A stretch of DNA of 64,000 nt. Source: Caulobacter flavus (lineage in GTDB: Bacteria > Pseudomonadota > Alphaproteobacteria > Caulobacterales > Caulobacteraceae). The position numbers were made by a program, and so were the translations under genes. Shown here piece by piece: positions 8,106 through 18,270 of this stretch. Each line of letters starts with the position of its first letter. Positions within the stretch are counted from its first letter, which is position 1. The DNA is taken from NCBI RefSeq assembly GCF_003722335.1, contig NZ_CP026100.1:1-64000 (forward strand). Direction: 5' to 3'. The notes under the pieces are model-generated. The model saw only the letters and a list, made by a program, of their open reading frames with translations, made no database searches and was not told the DNA's origin.

Positions 8106-8993
8106 ATGACTTCCCCCGCCCCCCGCATCTGGTTCGTCACCGGCGCTTCGCGCGGCCTCGGCGCCGAGATCGTCCGCGCCGTCCTGGCCGCCGGCGACCG
8201 CGTCGTCGCCACTGCCCGCAACCGCCAGGCCCTGGTCGACAGCCTGGGCCCCGACGGCGACAACCTGCTGTCCCTGTCCCTCGACGTCACCCGCCCCGAC
8301 CAAGCGCAGGCCGCCGTCGACGCGGCCCTGGCGCGCTTCGGCCGCATCGACGTGCTGGTCAACAACGCCGGCTACGGCAACCTGTCGCTGTTCGAGGAAT
8401 CCACTGCCCAGGACGTGCAGGCCCAGTACGACACCAACGTCTTCGGCCTGATGCACGTCACCCGCGCCGTGCTGCCGGCCATGCGCGCCCAGCGCTCGGG
8501 CCGGATCTTCAACATCTCGTCGATCGGCGGCATCGTCGGCGGCGAGAGCGGCGCGCTGTACTGCGCCTCGAAGTTCGCCGTGGAGGGCTTCTCGGAATCG
8601 CTGGCCGGCGAGGTCCGGCGCTTCGGCATCCACGTCACGATCGTGGAGCCCGGCTTCTTCCGCACCGACTTCCTGGAGCCGACCTCGGTGCGCCACGGCT
8701 CGCACGCCATCGCCGACTACGCCCAGGTCGCCGCCGACCTGAAGGCCTTCTACGACTCCCGCAGCCGCAACCAGGCCGGCGATCCCGCCCGCCTGGGCCA
8801 GGCGCTGATGACCCTGGCGAGCGTCGAGCGGCCGCCCGTCCGCTGGTGCGCGGGCAGCGACGCCCTGGGCATCGTCCAGGCCAAGATCGACAGCCTGCAG
8901 GGCGAGCTAGACGCCTGGCGCGACCTGTCGGCCTCGACCGACGGCGAGTTCGAGTTCAAGCCGGAAGCCGAAACGACGATGGCCTGGCGCTAG
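8106..8993 (+). CDS. SDR family oxidoreductase
   Basis: A 295-residue short-chain dehydrogenase/reductase. It has the NAD(P)-binding TGASRGLGAE, NNAGYGN, the catalytic Ser in NISSIGG and the YCASK motif with the active Tyr and Lys. Arg residues after the first glycine loop suggest NADP preference. The substrate cannot be read from the sequence. The ATG at 8106 has a strong AAGGAG upstream. It is divergent from the AraC-family gene, which probably regulates it. Confidence 0.88.
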   Translation: MTSPAPRIWFVTGASRGLGAEIVRAVLAAGDRVVATARNRQALVDSLGPDGDNLLSLSLDVTRPDQAQAAVDAALARFGRIDVLVNNAGYGNLSLFEESTAQDVQAQYDTNVFGLMHVTRAVLPAMRAQRSGRIFNISSIGGIVGGESGALYCASKFAVEGFSESLAGEVRRFGIHVTIVEPGFFRTDFLEPTSVRHGSHAIADYAQVAADLKAFYDSRSRNQAGDPARLGQALMTLASVERPPVRWCAGSDALGIVQAKIDSLQGELDAWRDLSASTDGEFEFKPEAETTMAWR

Positions 8994-9007
8994 GACGCTG
9001 AAACGAA

Positions 9008-9095
9008 AACCTCGTCCTTCGACAAGCTCAGGATGAGGTTTTCGACTGCACCGCCCTTGCCTTGGTCCTCACCCTGAGCCTGTCGAAGGGCGAGG
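9008..9095. repeat. inverted repeat of the CCTTCGACAAGCTCAGG type
   Basis: Left arm CTCGTCCTTCGACAAGCTCA and right arm ending CTGTCGAAGGGCGAGG are near-complementary over about 28 bases. This kind of dispersed palindrome is common between genes in Caulobacterales and sphingomonads. It lies between the SDR gene and the rpmE terminator. Confidence 0.7.
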
Positions 9096-9126
9096 GCCAC
9101 AGCGCCAAACCAGGGCCCAGAAACAG

Positions 9127-9160
9127 AAAAAGCCGGCCCGCGAACGCGGAGCCGGCTTTT
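9127..9160 (-). terminator. terminator downstream of rpmE
   Basis: Read on the minus strand, AAAAGCCGGCTCCGCG pairs with CGCGGGCCGGCTTTTT. The GC stem followed by a T run lies 30 bases after the rpmE stop, as expected for an intrinsic terminator. Confidence 0.8.
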
Positions 9161-9189
9161 CGTCGCCCTTACGGCGAGACTTCGAGGCT

Positions 9190-9420
9190 TTAGGCCTTCT
9201 TCGCGGTGAAACCGGCGAACTTGGCGTTGAAGCGCGAGACGCGGCCGCCACGGTCCATCAGCTGGGCGTTGCCGCCCGTCCACGCCGGGTGGGTGCGCGG
9301 ATCGATGTCGAGCGCGAGGTTCGCGCCTTCCTTGCCGTAGGTCGAGCGGGTCTGATAGCTCGAGCCGTCGGTCAGGGTGACGGTGATGAAGTGGTAGTCG
9401 GGGTGAATGTTCTGTTTCAT
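9190..9420 (-). CDS. rpmE: 50S ribosomal protein L31
   Basis: A 76-residue protein with the bL31 pattern: [19 protein letters not shown] at the start, [15 protein letters not shown] in the middle and [11 protein letters not shown] near the end. It lacks the zinc-binding CXXC pairs of zinc-type L31, as is usual in alphaproteobacteria. It joins the large subunit near the central protuberance and the intersubunit bridge. It is divergent from an ABC transporter gene and followed by its own terminator. Confidence 0.95.
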   Translation of the reverse strand: MKQNIHPDYHFITVTLTDGSSYQTRSTYGKEGANLALDIDPRTHPAWTGGNAQLMDRGGRVSRFNAKFAGFTAKKA

Positions 9421-9537
9421 CGGACGGTCCAACCGACTAGAGCGCGGCGTGAAATGTGGGTGAGCGCCACCTGCGGGGTGGCTCTCGAAGACGCGCGGCT
9501 ATAAAGAACCCGCGCGATTTTGGCAAGGACCCAGTTG

Positions 9538-11394
<1,857 letters not shown>

Positions 11395-11459
11395 CCGCGC
11401 CCCGCCTTGGTTGACGAAGCGCGCGCGGGCGTCGAAAGCTCGCGCCCTTCGTCCCGGGG

Positions 11460-12005
11460 GTGCGTATCGTGATCGACAAGCTGGCCGTCCTGAACCCGCT
11501 GGCCAAGTTGCCGGACGAGGAGACCGCAACGCGCGCGGCCCGGGCCGGCGCCGTGGGGTCCTGGCTGACCGCCGTCGGCAGCGTCTTTGGCGCGGCCATG
11601 ATCTTCCTGCGCTTCGAGACCTATGTCGGCGAGATGCGAAAGCAGATCCTCGCCAACGCCGCCCAGCAGGACCCCGCGGTCACCCAGGCCATGCTCAACG
11701 CCATCGGCCCGACGACGGCCTGGGCCACGATCATCTTCACCCTGGTGCTGGGCCTGGTCTATCTGTGGCTGGGCTTTGTTCAGTGGCGGCGGCTGACGCG
11801 GATGATCCCGCTGCTGATGCTGCTGCTCAGCGCCTATGGCCTGCTGTCGACCCTGCTCGCCTACGCCAGCAACAAGGCCGCCACCAACCTCACCTCGCCG
11901 GCTCAGATGACCGTCAGCATGGCGATGCTGGCCGTGGCGGTGCTGTGCTTCATCGCCGGCCTGCGCGGCGGCTTCCGCCTGCACGCCCTGCGCAAGGCGG
12001 GCTAG
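11460..12005 (+). CDS. four-helix membrane protein, function unknown
   Basis: A 181-residue protein with four hydrophobic segments (around residues 35-50, 88-108, 115-135 and 150-170) separated by polar loops. No motif is recognised. The start is GTG at 11460, with another in-frame GTG at 11469. It follows the ABC exporter by 65 bases on the same strand, so it may be co-transcribed. Its stop overlaps by four bases the stop of the convergent gene. Confidence 0.6.
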   Translation: MRIVIDKLAVLNPLAKLPDEETATRAARAGAVGSWLTAVGSVFGAAMIFLRFETYVGEMRKQILANAAQQDPAVTQAMLNAIGPTTAWATIIFTLVLGLVYLWLGFVQWRRLTRMIPLLMLLLSAYGLLSTLLAYASNKAATNLTSPAQMTVSMAMLAVAVLCFIAGLRGGFRLHALRKAG

Positions 12006-12325
12006 CCGGCCGCCTCGGCCTCGACCGCCTTCTTGATCAGGGCCACGTGGGCCACCTGGTCGCGCAGGATCTGGAAGGCGGGGCTGGACGGGCCGTCCGG
12101 TTGCTTTTCGGCCCAGTCGACCAAGACCAGCAGCGCCTCGCTGATGCGGCCGATCTGGCGGCCGTAGCTGCCCACCTCGTCCAGCACCCGGGCCTCGATG
12201 GCCGGATTGCGCGACTGGCCCAGATTGACGGTCAGCAGCGAGAAGTCGCCGAATCTCCACGACCACGGATTGATGGTCTGGGTCAGCTGGCGCGGGGCCA
12301 GGGAAAGCTGGAACGGCTGGGTCAT
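12002..12325 (-). CDS. conserved hypothetical protein (107 aa)
   Basis: A 107-residue soluble protein, not recognised. It is predicted to be largely helical in its second half (VLDEVGSYGRQIGRISEALL and VAHVALIKKAVEAEA). The N-terminal part has several aromatic residues (NPWSWRFGDFSLLTV). The ATG at 12325 is preceded by GGAGG. It is convergent with the upstream membrane protein gene, with overlapping stop codons. Confidence 0.6.
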   Translation of the reverse strand: MTQPFQLSLAPRQLTQTINPWSWRFGDFSLLTVNLGQSRNPAIEARVLDEVGSYGRQIGRISEALLVLVDWAEKQPDGPSSPAFQILRDQVAHVALIKKAVEAEAAG

Positions 12326-12432
12326 GCGGGCCTCCCGGTCTGGAAAGGCCCAGCATGGCGCCGTTGCAACGCCAGCGTGTGACGCTCGTGGCCGGCGAGC
12401 GCCTGAAAACGCTCGTCTCGCCCAAGCCTTGA

Positions 12433-13515
12433 TCAGCCGCGCGCGGCGACCGCCAGGCCCGGGAAGTCGCTGAACACCCCGTCGACGCCAGCGGCGTACA
12501 GCGCCTTCAGCACTGCCGCCACGTCGCCCCGCTGGGCCAGATAGTCGGCGGCGCCGGCGTTCCCCTTCCGCAAGGTCTGCGGCAGGAAGTAGTTCTCGGC
12601 CCGCACCGTCCAGGGATGGACGACCAGGCCCGCGGCATGGGCGTCCTTCACCAGCGACGTGGCCGGCAGCAGGGTCTGCTTGTCCTGCGGCACGATCATC
12701 GTCTTCTCCGGGCCCAGGCCGTCGGCGTAGGCCGCCACGCCCTTCAGGCCCTCCGGCGTGACGAGGTCGGCGTAGCGGACGCCCGGCTGGTCGGCCGGAC
12801 CGCCCTCGCCCGCCACCAGCAGCACCAGGCGCGCGGGCGTCTTCAGGCGCAGGGTCTTAAGCGGCCCGACCTCGAAGCACTGCACGAAAACCGGCGCGGT
12901 CTTGGAGTTGAGGTCGTTGCGCTTGAGCGCCTCGATCATCCGCCCCTCGATGGCCAGGCCGATCGAGGCGAAATAGGCCGGGTGCTTCATCTCCGGGTAG
13001 ACGCCGATCGTGCGCCCCGTGCGCCTGCTCTCGGCGCGGGCGAAGGCGACCACCTCGTCGAAGGTCAGCACGCTGGCCTGGCCGTCGAAGGCCGCGCTGG
13101 CCGGACGCAGCTGCGGCAGCCGCTCGCGAGCCCGCAGGCTCTTGATCTCGGCCAGGGTGAAGTCTTCGGTGAACCAGCCCGTCAGGCTCTCGCCGTCGAT
13201 CGTCTTGGTCGCCTTGCGGCCGGCGAACTCGGGCCGGGAGGCGACGTCGGTCGTGCCGCCGATCTCGTTCTCGTGGCGCACGACCAGATGGCCGTCCTTG
13301 GTGGCGACGAGGTCGGGCTCGATGAAGTCGCAGCCCTGCTCGACCGCCAGGCCGTAGGCCAGCAGCGTGTGCTCGGGCCGCTCGCCCGAGGCGCCGCGGT
13401 GGGCGATGACGATCGGCTTGCGCACGCCGGCGCGCACCATGGTCGGGATCATGCTGGCGCCCATGGTGCCTGCGAGGGCGGCGGTCGTCATGGCGCGGCG
13501 GGTCAACAGGGTCAT
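12433..13515 (-). CDS. glpQ: secreted glycerophosphodiester phosphodiesterase
   Basis: A 360-residue periplasmic enzyme releasing glycerol-3-phosphate from phospholipid head-group diesters. It begins with a twin-arginine-like signal (LTRRAMTTAALAGTMGA). The catalytic HRGASGERPEHTLLAY contains the conserved His-Arg and the metal-binding Glu; EPDLVATKDGHLVVRHE supplies further metal ligands and the second catalytic His. The C-terminal VDGVFSDFPGLA completes the barrel. Length matches GlpQ. No transporter for the product is adjacent. Confidence 0.9.
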   Translation of the reverse strand: MTLLTRRAMTTAALAGTMGASMIPTMVRAGVRKPIVIAHRGASGERPEHTLLAYGLAVEQGCDFIEPDLVATKDGHLVVRHENEIGGTTDVASRPEFAGRKATKTIDGESLTGWFTEDFTLAEIKSLRARERLPQLRPASAAFDGQASVLTFDEVVAFARAESRRTGRTIGVYPEMKHPAYFASIGLAIEGRMIEALKRNDLNSKTAPVFVQCFEVGPLKTLRLKTPARLVLLVAGEGGPADQPGVRYADLVTPEGLKGVAAYADGLGPEKTMIVPQDKQTLLPATSLVKDAHAAGLVVHPWTVRAENYFLPQTLRKGNAGAADYLAQRGDVAAVLKALYAAGVDGVFSDFPGLAVAARG

Positions 13516-13592
13516 GGCGGCTGATTAGCGCGCGGGTGTGACGGTTTGGCGAGAGCCCGATGGCGGTTTGGCCATACTCTGCGCGCAAACGA

Positions 13593-13621
13593 AAAGGGCT
13601 CCGGAACCCCCGGAGCCCTTT
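13593..13621 (-). terminator. terminator downstream of the inositol monophosphatase gene
   Basis: A 12-base-pair stem (AAAGGGCTCCGG / CCGGAGCCCTTT) with a four- to five-base loop sits 22 bases after the stop of the minus-strand phosphatase gene and just upstream of glpQ, separating the two. Confidence 0.75.
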
Positions 13622-13642
13622 CCAGCCAAGCCTTCAGACGCC

Positions 13643-14440
13643 TCAGCCCGCCGCGTGCAGGGCCTTCAGCACCTGCGGGTGCAGCTCGGGGTTCGAGGCC
13701 AGGATCGAGGCGCCCTGCACCGGGTCGCCGTGCTCCTCGATGGTCGAGACCTTGCCGCCCGATTCCTGGACCATCAGCACGCCGGCGGCCACGTCCCAGG
13801 GCTTGAGGTTGCGTTCCCAGTAGGCGTCGAAGCGGCCGGCGGCCACCCAGGCCAGGTCGAGCGAGGCCGCGCCGAAGCGGCGCACGCCGGCGACCTTCTG
13901 GCTGACCTGGTGCAGCTCCTTCAGGAACTGGCCGTGGCCCGGCTTGCCCACGAACGGCACGCCGGTGGCCAGCACCGACTCGTCCAGGTGCTTGCGGGCG
14001 GCGACGCGCAGGCGCTTCTCGGCGCCCAGGAACGCGCCCTTGCCCTTCTCGACCCAGAACAGGTCGTGGGTGATCGGGTTGTAGGTGACGCCGGCGACGA
14101 CCTCGCCCTCGCGCTGCAGGGCGATGTTGACCGCGAAGTGCGGGATGGCGTGCATGAAGTTGGTGGTGCCGTCCAGCGGGTCGACGATCCAGGTGTGGGT
14201 CTTGTCGGTGCCTTCCACCATGCCGCGCTCCTCGCCGAGGAAGCTGTAGCCCGGACGCGCCTTGCTCAGGATCTCGAACAGGGTCTGCTCGGCCTTGAGG
14301 TCGGCGTTGGTCACGAAGTCGCCCGCGCCCTTCTTGGAGACCTGCAGCTCGGTGACTTCGCCGAAGTCGCGGGCCAGACCCCGAGCGGCCTTGCGCGCGG
14401 CGTCGATCATCACGTTGAGAAGGGCGGAAGGCGTGGGCAC
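13643..14440 (-). CDS. suhB: inositol monophosphatase family protein
   Basis: A 265-residue Mg-dependent phosphatase. Metal and phosphate binding residues are in FLGEERG, WIVDPLDGTTNFMHAIPHFA and the C-terminal LKPWDVAAGVLMVQESGG. The family includes SuhB, which dephosphorylates inositol-1-phosphate and can act in transcription complexes; which role applies here is not visible. The GTG at 14440 is preferred because AGGA lies nine bases before it, whereas the TTG at 14446 is too close to that Shine-Dalgarno sequence. Confidence 0.85.
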   Translation of the reverse strand: MPTPSALLNVMIDAARKAARGLARDFGEVTELQVSKKGAGDFVTNADLKAEQTLFEILSKARPGYSFLGEERGMVEGTDKTHTWIVDPLDGTTNFMHAIPHFAVNIALQREGEVVAGVTYNPITHDLFWVEKGKGAFLGAEKRLRVAARKHLDESVLATGVPFVGKPGHGQFLKELHQVSQKVAGVRRFGAASLDLAWVAAGRFDAYWERNLKPWDVAAGVLMVQESGGKVSTIEEHGDPVQGASILASNPELHPQVLKALHAAG

Positions 14441-14604
14441 GGGCAAGTATCCTATGGAATTCCCTGCACCGGCGCGCGGACGCGCGGCGGCGGGAGACGG
14501 ACGATGGCAGTGGGAAAGAGCGGGCGCGGAACCTAGACGCGGGGCCGCCGGAAGGCAAGGCGGGGCAGAATGTCGCGCCTTGGGCGAGCCCTCTTGAAAA
14601 AGGA

Positions 14605-14616
14605 GACCGATCGGTC
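14605..14616. promoter_or_regulatory. TetR-operator-like palindrome
   Basis: GACCGATCGGTC is a perfect 12-bp palindrome within AGACCGATCGGTCAAT, a form typical of TetR-family operators. It is 86 bases before the UrcA gene start and between two divergent genes. No TetR gene is in the window. Confidence 0.45.
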
Positions 14617-14702
14617 AATTTTTAGGGCGGCCGTTGATCCAGCGCAAAGCGAGGGATCGGGCCACGCGCAAACTCCCCTTAGCGCAGACAAGGAACGACC
14701 CA

Positions 14703-14987
14703 ATGACCAAGCTCTCCCTGATCACAGCCGCCGCCGCTCTGCTGGCCGTGGCCCAACCCGTCGCCGCCGAGACCCTGCTGGGCGGCGCCTCGCAACGCGT
14801 CTCGGTGACCGGCAAGTCCTCCGACGCGGTCAGCCAGGAGCTGACCCGCGCCGCCCGCCAGGTGTGCGGCAAGGCGCTGAAGAGCAGCCGCCACCCCAAC
14901 TACGCCTCGTGCGTGACCGAGACCCTCGGCCAGGCCCGCGCCGACTACGCCGCCCTGCGCTCGGCCGCTGCCAGCGCCGCCGAGTAA
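14703..14987 (+). CDS. UrcA family secreted protein
   Basis: A 94-residue protein with a clear signal peptide (KLSLITAAAALLAVAQPVAA) and the UrcA pattern: a short strand region, then LTRAARQVCG, and a second Cys in NYASCVTETLGQARADY. The two Cys residues probably form a disulfide in the periplasm. UrcA proteins are abundant in Caulobacter and its relatives, with no known function. The ATG at 14703 has AAGGA upstream. Two more members of the family are at about 39.4 and 40.0 kb. Confidence 0.75.
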   Translation: MTKLSLITAAAALLAVAQPVAAETLLGGASQRVSVTGKSSDAVSQELTRAARQVCGKALKSSRHPNYASCVTETLGQARADYAALRSAAASAAE

Positions 14988-15000
14988 GGCCTCGCCCGCC

Positions 15001-15028
15001 GCGCCGCCGGGATCCCCCCCGGCGGCGC
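15001..15028 (+). terminator. GC hairpin after the UrcA gene
   Basis: GCGCCGCCGGG pairs with CCCGGCGGCGC across a short loop, 14 bases after the stop. There is no T run, so it is a possible but unproven terminator. Confidence 0.4.
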
Positions 15029-15121
15029 CACCGGAGCGGATTTGCCGAGAAAAAACTTCGCGGCCATGTCACGTCTGGCGCCCTGGCCTCGTCCTGTCGG
15101 CGAGAACCGAAGGATGCGCCG

Positions 15122-15979
15122 ATGACCGCCGCCGACACGATCTTCGAAAGCCGCCGCCCGGCCATGACGGGCCTGGCCTATCGCATGCTGGGCTCGCGGG
15201 CCGAGGCCGAGGACGTGGTGCAGGACGCCTGGCTGCGCTGGCGCGAGGTCGACGCCCCCGCCGTCGACAACCCCGGCGCCTTCCTCAACCGCGTGGTCTC
15301 GCGCCTGTGCCTGGACCGCCTGAAGTCGGCCCGCGCCCGGCGCGAGCTCTATGTCGGCGAATGGCTGCCCGAGCCGGTGGTCGACGTCGACGAGACCTTC
15401 GGCCTGGGCGAGAACCTGACCGTGGCCTTCCTGCTGGCCCTGGAGCGCCTGACCCCGCTGGAGCGGGCGGCCTTCCTGCTGCACGACGTGTTCGACACGC
15501 CCTTCGCCGAGATCGCCGCCACCCTGGGCCGCTCCGAGGCGGCGGTCCGCCAGCTGGCCGCCCGGGCCCGCGACCACGTCAAGGCCGGCAAGCCCCGCTA
15601 CAAGCCCAGCGCCGACGAGGAACGCCGCCTGACCCAGGCCTTCATCACCGCCGCCATGAGCGGCGACGCCGCGTCCTTGCGCGGCCTGCTGGCCAACGAC
15701 GTGGCCATGCACGCCGACGGCGGCGGCAAGGCCGCGGCGACGATGAACCCGGTGTTCGGCCTCGACAACGCCGTGCGCCTGCTCGAGGGCATCGCCCGCA
15801 AGTGGCCCCACCCCGGCGGCACGAGCGTCCGGCTGGCGCGCATCAACGGCCAGCCCGGCGTGGTCCTGTCGCACGACGGCGTGGTGTTCCAGACCATGGG
15901 CCTGGACATCGTCGAAGGTCGCATCGCCGCCGTCTATACGATGCGCAATCCCGACAAGCTGGCGCGGATCAGCCCTTGA
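15122..15979 (+). CDS. ECF sigma factor with C-terminal SnoaL-like domain (ECF41 type)
   Basis: A 285-residue sigma-70 family factor. Region 2 is at residues about 10-75 (AYRMLGSRAEAEDVVQDAWL), region 4 at about 110-160 (LERAAFLLHDVFDTPFAEIA, followed by the helix-turn-helix SEAAVRQLAARAR). The remaining 120 residues form a SnoaL/NTF2-like domain containing DGGGK, the motif characteristic of ECF41 factors, where the tail controls activity in place of a separate anti-sigma factor. The typical carboxymuconolactone-decarboxylase partner gene is not adjacent. Confidence 0.88.
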   Translation: MTAADTIFESRRPAMTGLAYRMLGSRAEAEDVVQDAWLRWREVDAPAVDNPGAFLNRVVSRLCLDRLKSARARRELYVGEWLPEPVVDVDETFGLGENLTVAFLLALERLTPLERAAFLLHDVFDTPFAEIAATLGRSEAAVRQLAARARDHVKAGKPRYKPSADEERRLTQAFITAAMSGDAASLRGLLANDVAMHADGGGKAAATMNPVFGLDNAVRLLEGIARKWPHPGGTSVRLARINGQPGVVLSHDGVVFQTMGLDIVEGRIAAVYTMRNPDKLARISP

Positions 15980-16104
15980 GATGGACCTGACAGGCCGACG
16001 CCAGAATCGGTCGCAGAAGAGAACAAAGAAGGAACTTTATCATTGCTCCGACGGCGCCGAACCCGCACTGTAGCGGGGCATTTCAGCACCTAGGAATTTT
16101 CAAA

Positions 16105-17607
16105 ATGCCCATTGTCAATACGACCCAAGTTTTCACCAGCAACACCACCCTCGACCGCGATCAGGTCTGGACTTTCGAGACCGGCGGTTACTTCGAAGTC
16201 GACGGCTGTACTCTGCGCATCGAGGGATCGGTGATCGCCGGCTATCGCACGATCTTCATCCTCAAGAACGGCGGCAAGGTCACCGGCCTTCGCCGGGTGT
16301 GCCCCGAATGGTGGGGCGCCGGTTCGGGCGCGGCCAACAACGCGCCCTATATCCAGGCCGCCATCAACTGCATGGAGGACGCGTTCAACACCTCCAGCGG
16401 CCCGCTCGAACTGGTGCTGACCGGCCCCTATCCGGTGACCGAAGGCGTGAGCCTGACCCCTTCCAGCCTCAACAACCTGCACGTCACCGGCGGCGGCGGC
16501 GGCATCGTCTCGCGGCTGATCGCCAAGGGCTCGGGCTGGTCGGCCGGGCAAGCGGTCGTCACCGTCAAGGCGCGCAATGACGTCTCCAAGACCTCGGACT
16601 TCGAGTTGCGCGGCTTCGCGATCGTCAACGAAGGCTCGACCGCCCGGATCGGGCTGCAGATCGGCGTCGAAACCGACGATTACGATGTCCAGGGCCAGCG
16701 CCTGAGCCTGGTCGAGGACGTGGTCATCCAGGACTTCCCCGTCGGCGTGCTGCTGCAGCGCGCGCGGCTGGTGAAGTTCCACCGCCTGGGCGTGTGGCTC
16801 GAGAACCAACCCAACGGCGTTGCGGTCCGGGTGCGCGTGCCGGCCGCGACCATCAGCCGGGCCGAGGTGGGCGACAGCGAGTTCGAGAACTGCGAGTTCG
16901 CCGGCCCGACCTACAACGCCGCCAACAGCGCCTACGGCGTGGAGACCGTGATCGAGGCTTCGGCCATCGGCGGCATCCAGGCCCTGCGCTTCGACAAGTG
17001 CATCTTCCACAAGTTCAACGACGCCTTCCACCTGGCGGACGGCACGTCGAGCACCACGCAGAACGGCTACCGCTCCAACATCACCGACATCTGGATCACC
17101 AACTGCCAGATGGACGGCCCGTGCGGCCGCGGCGTCCTGCTGAAGTCGAACGGCTCGTCGGCCAATCCCTGCTGGATCTCCAACGTCCACATCTTCGGCT
17201 GCTACTTCCAGGGCAGCGCGCTGGAGTTCGTGAAGATGGAATCGCCCAACGCCGACGACCAGGTCCACCTCGTGAAGAGCGTGTTCGTCAGCAACAACTG
17301 GAGCAACGGCGGGGCAAAGATCTTCCTCGACGCCTACAAGGCCGCCGGCCTGACGGTGACCGACAACCAGATCTCCGACCTGACCTGGGCCAGCGGCCCG
17401 GCCATCGAATTCCACACCGTGCAGAACGTCGTGTGCACGGGCAATCTGATGCGCCGCCAGAGCAACGAGACCGTCCAGCACATGGTGCAGGTCGACCAGC
17501 CGAGCGACTGGTACGTCATCGCCAACAACAACAGCGGCGGCTGCGCCACGGCCGGGGCGGTCAACGCCGCGACCGGAGCCAACCGGGTCGTGCAGCTGAA
17601 CATCTAG
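16105..17607 (+). CDS. right-handed beta-helix protein, tailspike-like
   Basis: A 500-residue protein without signal peptide. The N-terminal part resembles the head of phage tailspikes and polysaccharide lyases (GGYFEVDGCTLRIEGSVIAG, then CPEWWGAGSGAANNAPYIQA), and the rest shows repeated short strands with Asn ladders (FENCEFAG, ITNCQMDG, VHIFGCYF, VFVSNNWSNG) as in parallel beta helices. It could bind or cut a surface polysaccharide. No phage structural gene is nearby. The start ATG at 16105 has AGGA nine bases upstream. The catalytic residues cannot be placed. Confidence 0.65.
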   Translation: MPIVNTTQVFTSNTTLDRDQVWTFETGGYFEVDGCTLRIEGSVIAGYRTIFILKNGGKVTGLRRVCPEWWGAGSGAANNAPYIQAAINCMEDAFNTSSGPLELVLTGPYPVTEGVSLTPSSLNNLHVTGGGGGIVSRLIAKGSGWSAGQAVVTVKARNDVSKTSDFELRGFAIVNEGSTARIGLQIGVETDDYDVQGQRLSLVEDVVIQDFPVGVLLQRARLVKFHRLGVWLENQPNGVAVRVRVPAATISRAEVGDSEFENCEFAGPTYNAANSAYGVETVIEASAIGGIQALRFDKCIFHKFNDAFHLADGTSSTTQNGYRSNITDIWITNCQMDGPCGRGVLLKSNGSSANPCWISNVHIFGCYFQGSALEFVKMESPNADDQVHLVKSVFVSNNWSNGGAKIFLDAYKAAGLTVTDNQISDLTWASGPAIEFHTVQNVVCTGNLMRRQSNETVQHMVQVDQPSDWYVIANNNSGGCATAGAVNAATGANRVVQLNI

Positions 17608-17766
17608 GCCAGGCCTGGACGGGCGGAGTCCGACCGCGTGCGGCAGGCCTCCGCCGACGCCCCGGATCGTCCGGGGGCCGGCTCAATTACGGGGGCGGCG
17701 AAACCTCATTTTCAGCGTGACGATTACGTCGTCCCGGCGGGCCCGCCGGGGCGACGCCTTCGCGTG

Positions 17767-18180
17767 TCAGGGCAACGGCGTCTTGGGCAGGCTTTCCCTG
17801 GCCTCGCAGGCCAGCTTGCCGGCCTTGCCCGCCGCGCCGGAGATGTCGTCGACCTTGGCTTCCTGCCGCCAGTTCTTGGGCAGGCCCTTGTCGCCGGCGA
17901 AGTCCATGCCGAGGTCCATCCACTTGTCGGCGGCGCAGTCGAGGGCGAAGAGCATGATCGGACCCTTGCCGGCCGGCCAGGCCTTGTACGGCCCGCCGCC
18001 CTTGCCTTCGGCGATGCGCAGCACCACCAGGCCGGTCTTCTCGTCCACCCTCAGGAAGTCGGCGTCATAGAAGGTCTTGGCCTCGCCGGGGGCCGGTTTC
18101 CAGGTCTCGGCGACGACCGGAGTCGCGGCCAGGACCAGCATGGGTAGGCTAAGCAAACACGCTACGAGCCGCTTCTGCAT
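17767..18180 (-). CDS. small secreted protein, function unknown
   Basis: A 137-residue protein with a signal peptide (LVACLLSLPMLVLAATPVVA, cleavage after AVA/E-like site). The mature part has two Cys residues (FALDCAADKW, KLACEARESL) that may form a disulfide. The arrangement W...YDADFLRVDEKTG resembles small surface-adhesin-E-like proteins, but this is only a faint resemblance. It is alone on the minus strand upstream of thiE's end. Confidence 0.55.
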   Translation of the reverse strand: MQKRLVACLLSLPMLVLAATPVVAETWKPAPGEAKTFYDADFLRVDEKTGLVVLRIAEGKGGGPYKAWPAGKGPIMLFALDCAADKWMDLGMDFAGDKGLPKNWRQEAKVDDISGAAGKAGKLACEARESLPKTPLP

Positions 18181-18270
18181 GGCGGTCCCTCCCCGTTATC
18201 GTTCGCTGGGAAGGAGGCTATGCCTCTGCTACAACCACGGCAAGAGAACGCCGATACGCGGAGCGCCGCG

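Noticed and set aside
6963..8993. A 676-codon plus-strand frame that would fuse a long N-terminal region to the SDR protein
   Set aside because: The first 380 codons run opposite the AraC gene and look like a shadow. The SDR has its own ATG and strong ribosome binding site at 8106.
16031..16056. A GGAAC motif before the beta-helix gene as an EcfG (general stress) promoter
   Set aside because: The -35 part fits, but at 16-17 bases downstream the sequence is CGGC and not CGTT, so only half of the consensus is present.
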